Part shown: positions 5,400-6,222 of the stretch, one piece after another
Layout: every line of letters starts with the position of its first letter
Numbering within the stretch: the first letter of the stretch is position 1
Assembly (NCBI GenBank): GCA_030668545.1
Contig: DAOUTT010000142.1
Span: 1 to 6,222 of the forward strand
Source: Anaerolineales bacterium
GTDB taxonomy: Bacteria; Chloroflexota; Anaerolineae; Anaerolineales; E44-bin32
Reading direction: 5' to 3'
DNA length: 6,222 nt
The notes under the pieces: generated by a model
Databases searched by the model: none
What the model saw: only the letters and a program-made list of their open reading frames with translations
Told to the model about the DNA's origin: nothing
Made by a program: the position numbers and the translations under genes

Positions 5400-5558
5400 C
5401 GAAAAGGAGCGGTTAAAAGCGGGGAATATAATCAGCTGATTTCGTGGACGAGAAGGAAGGGTAGACAGGAACGAGCAGTTGATTTGTTGTGGTTGAACCT
5501 GCTATGTGGTTGTGCGGATATGCGGGCCGAGGAGTACTTTAATAGAGACAGTAAGGAT
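5400..5558. other. Non-coding stretch between the GNAT-like gene and its terminator
   Basis: No open frame with a ribosome site is present; the longest ATG-started frame (from 5504) has only about a dozen codons. It is either a long 3' untranslated region of the GNAT-like mRNA or the body of a small RNA of about 150 bases. Apart from the TATAAT/palindrome and weak promoter-like hexamers (for example TTGATT at 5479) I see nothing in it. Confidence 0.4.
5427..5441. promoter_or_regulatory. Perfect TATAAT hexamer overlapping a 12-bp palindrome
   Basis: TATAAT occurs at 5427-5432, and the exact palindrome AATCAGCTGATT spans 5430-5441. They lie 28 bases after the stop of the GNAT-like gene. No good -35 hexamer stands 15-18 bases upstream (AAGGAG is found there). 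The arrangement resembles a -10 element overlapped by an operator, perhaps for a short transcript ending at the terminator at 5559-5592, but may be chance. Confidence 0.25.
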
Positions 5559-5592
5559 ACAACGCGACCCATCACGGGTCGCGTTGTTTTTT
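5559..5592 (+). terminator. Strong intrinsic terminator downstream of the GNAT-like gene
   Basis: ACAACGCGACCC (5559-5570) and GGGTCGCGTTGT (5576-5587) form a perfect 12-bp stem with the loop ATCAC, followed by a run of six T (5587-5592). It faces the plus strand, 160 bases after the stop of the GNAT-like gene. On the minus strand the stem is not followed by T residues, so it should act mainly in one direction. Confidence 0.92.
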
Positions 5593-5600
5593 AGAGCGTT

Positions 5601-5619
5601 AACTTCCGGAGCGGAGGTT
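5601..5619. repeat. Small imperfect hairpin just after the Yip1-family stop codon
   Basis: AACTTCCG, GAG, CGGAGGTT (5601-5619) is an 8-bp inverted repeat with one imperfect pair (G-U in the plus-strand RNA, C-A in the minus-strand RNA). It directly follows the stop of the minus-strand membrane protein gene (5620). There is no T-tract after it, so it is at best a weak or Rho-type 3' end for that gene. Confidence 0.35.
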
Positions 5620-6204
5620 CTAACCAAACGCGCCCGCTAATCCCGCTATCCCCAGACCAAGCGCCCCCAGGATGAGCGTGGTGAAGAAGGCAACTGCCAT
5701 TATGGCGATCCACCCCAGGAGGACGGTTACGATCGTCTGCGTCCAATCCAGGTCGAGCGCCTCTTTGGCGGCGATGAACCAGGAGAAGAGCCCGGCGATC
5801 GCTGCGGCCAAACTTATAGGAGCGGAGACGCAAACCAGCGCCGGCGAGAGCGCCCCGACGATGCCGAGCACGCCGACCACTCGCCATACATACGCAAGAC
5901 CTAACGTGCGGGCGAGTTCACCAAAGGTGACTTCGGCTTTAAAGACGGCTTGGCCCACCCAGGCGATAACCGCCGTGCCGACGGCGAAGCCGATGATCCC
6001 AACAACAGTGCCGACCAGCGCACCGGTAATACCGGCAACAGGTTGGTCGAATCCGCTCGCGCTGAATGTTGAACCGAGCGAACCAAGGAAAGCAGTAGCA
6101 GCGACGATAATCCAGGCGGTTGTTGTAAATGATGTGTCGTGCTCGACCTCACTATATACTTCTTTGTTGAACATAAAGGCTTTCATGATGCGATCGACGA
6201 GCAT
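5620..6204 (-). CDS. Yip1-family integral membrane protein
   Basis: This 194-residue protein starts at ATG 6204 with AAAGGAG nine bases upstream and ends at TAG 5622-5620. It has a short soluble N-terminus (MLVDRIMKAFMFNKEVYSEVEHD region, residues 1-25) followed by about five hydrophobic segments (roughly 29-49, 58-84, 103-122, 127-146, 157-190). The pattern of a short 'DRIxKAF...EVYxEVEHD' lead, small-residue-rich helices (GALVGTVVGIIGFAVGTAVI) and FGELARTLGLAYVWRVVGVLG (94-114) fits the bacterial Yip1 (PF04893-like) family. In eukaryotes relatives act in vesicle traffic with Rab GTPases; bacterial members have no settled function. No enzyme motif is visible. It faces the GNAT-like gene tail to tail, separated by the terminator. 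Confidence 0.82.
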   Translation of the reverse strand: MLVDRIMKAFMFNKEVYSEVEHDTSFTTTAWIIVAATAFLGSLGSTFSASGFDQPVAGITGALVGTVVGIIGFAVGTAVIAWVGQAVFKAEVTFGELARTLGLAYVWRVVGVLGIVGALSPALVCVSAPISLAAAIAGLFSWFIAAKEALDLDWTQTIVTVLLGWIAIMAVAFFTTLILGALGLGIAGLAGAFG

Positions 6205-6222
6205 GATAAAAAACTCCTTTCA

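Noticed and set aside
5901..6152. 83-codon minus-strand open frame
   Set aside because: An out-of-frame reading of the Yip1-family gene without its own ribosome site; the in-frame product has the expected membrane segments.

Overview
The window looks like chromosomal DNA of a moderately GC-rich bacterium. The protein set suggests a Chloroflexota (Anaerolineae-like) lineage: a bacterial homologue of the 'inactivated' archaeal family-B polymerases, a five-helix Yip1-family membrane protein and a long GNAT-like protein. This assignment rests on remembered family distributions, not on a search. I saw no rRNA, tRNA, CRISPR array or insertion sequence.

Left half (1-3513, minus strand): a compact three-gene operon reading leftwards. 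In transcription order it encodes a 217-residue RecA/Rad55-like protein with a ruined Walker A loop, a 109-residue helical protein, and a family-B DNA polymerase-like protein of at least 728 residues that runs off the left edge. The polymerase keeps its fold, the motif A aspartate and the primer-grip region. It has lost the metal-binding second aspartate of motif C and most proofreading exonuclease residues. The RecA-like protein ends exactly in QLKLF, a match to the bacterial sliding-clamp binding pentapeptide. A sigma70-like promoter lies upstream, with a near-match to the GAAC-N4-GTTC type of LexA box across the predicted start site. Together these suggest a DNA-damage-induced accessory complex, analogous in layout to ImuA-ImuB but built on a family-B polymerase. 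This is the most interesting part of the window.

Middle (3514-5399): a PlsC-type lysophosphatidic acid acyltransferase (minus) and a 375-residue GNAT-like protein (plus) are divergently transcribed. The 89-base gap between them holds a perfect 7-bp inverted repeat that supplies the -35 element of one direction and the -10 element of the other, forming a symmetric two-way promoter.

Right end (5400-6222): a non-coding stretch with a perfect TATAAT, a 12-bp palindrome and a strong plus-strand intrinsic terminator. It is followed by a minus-strand Yip1-family membrane protein whose ribosome binding site is just inside the window edge.
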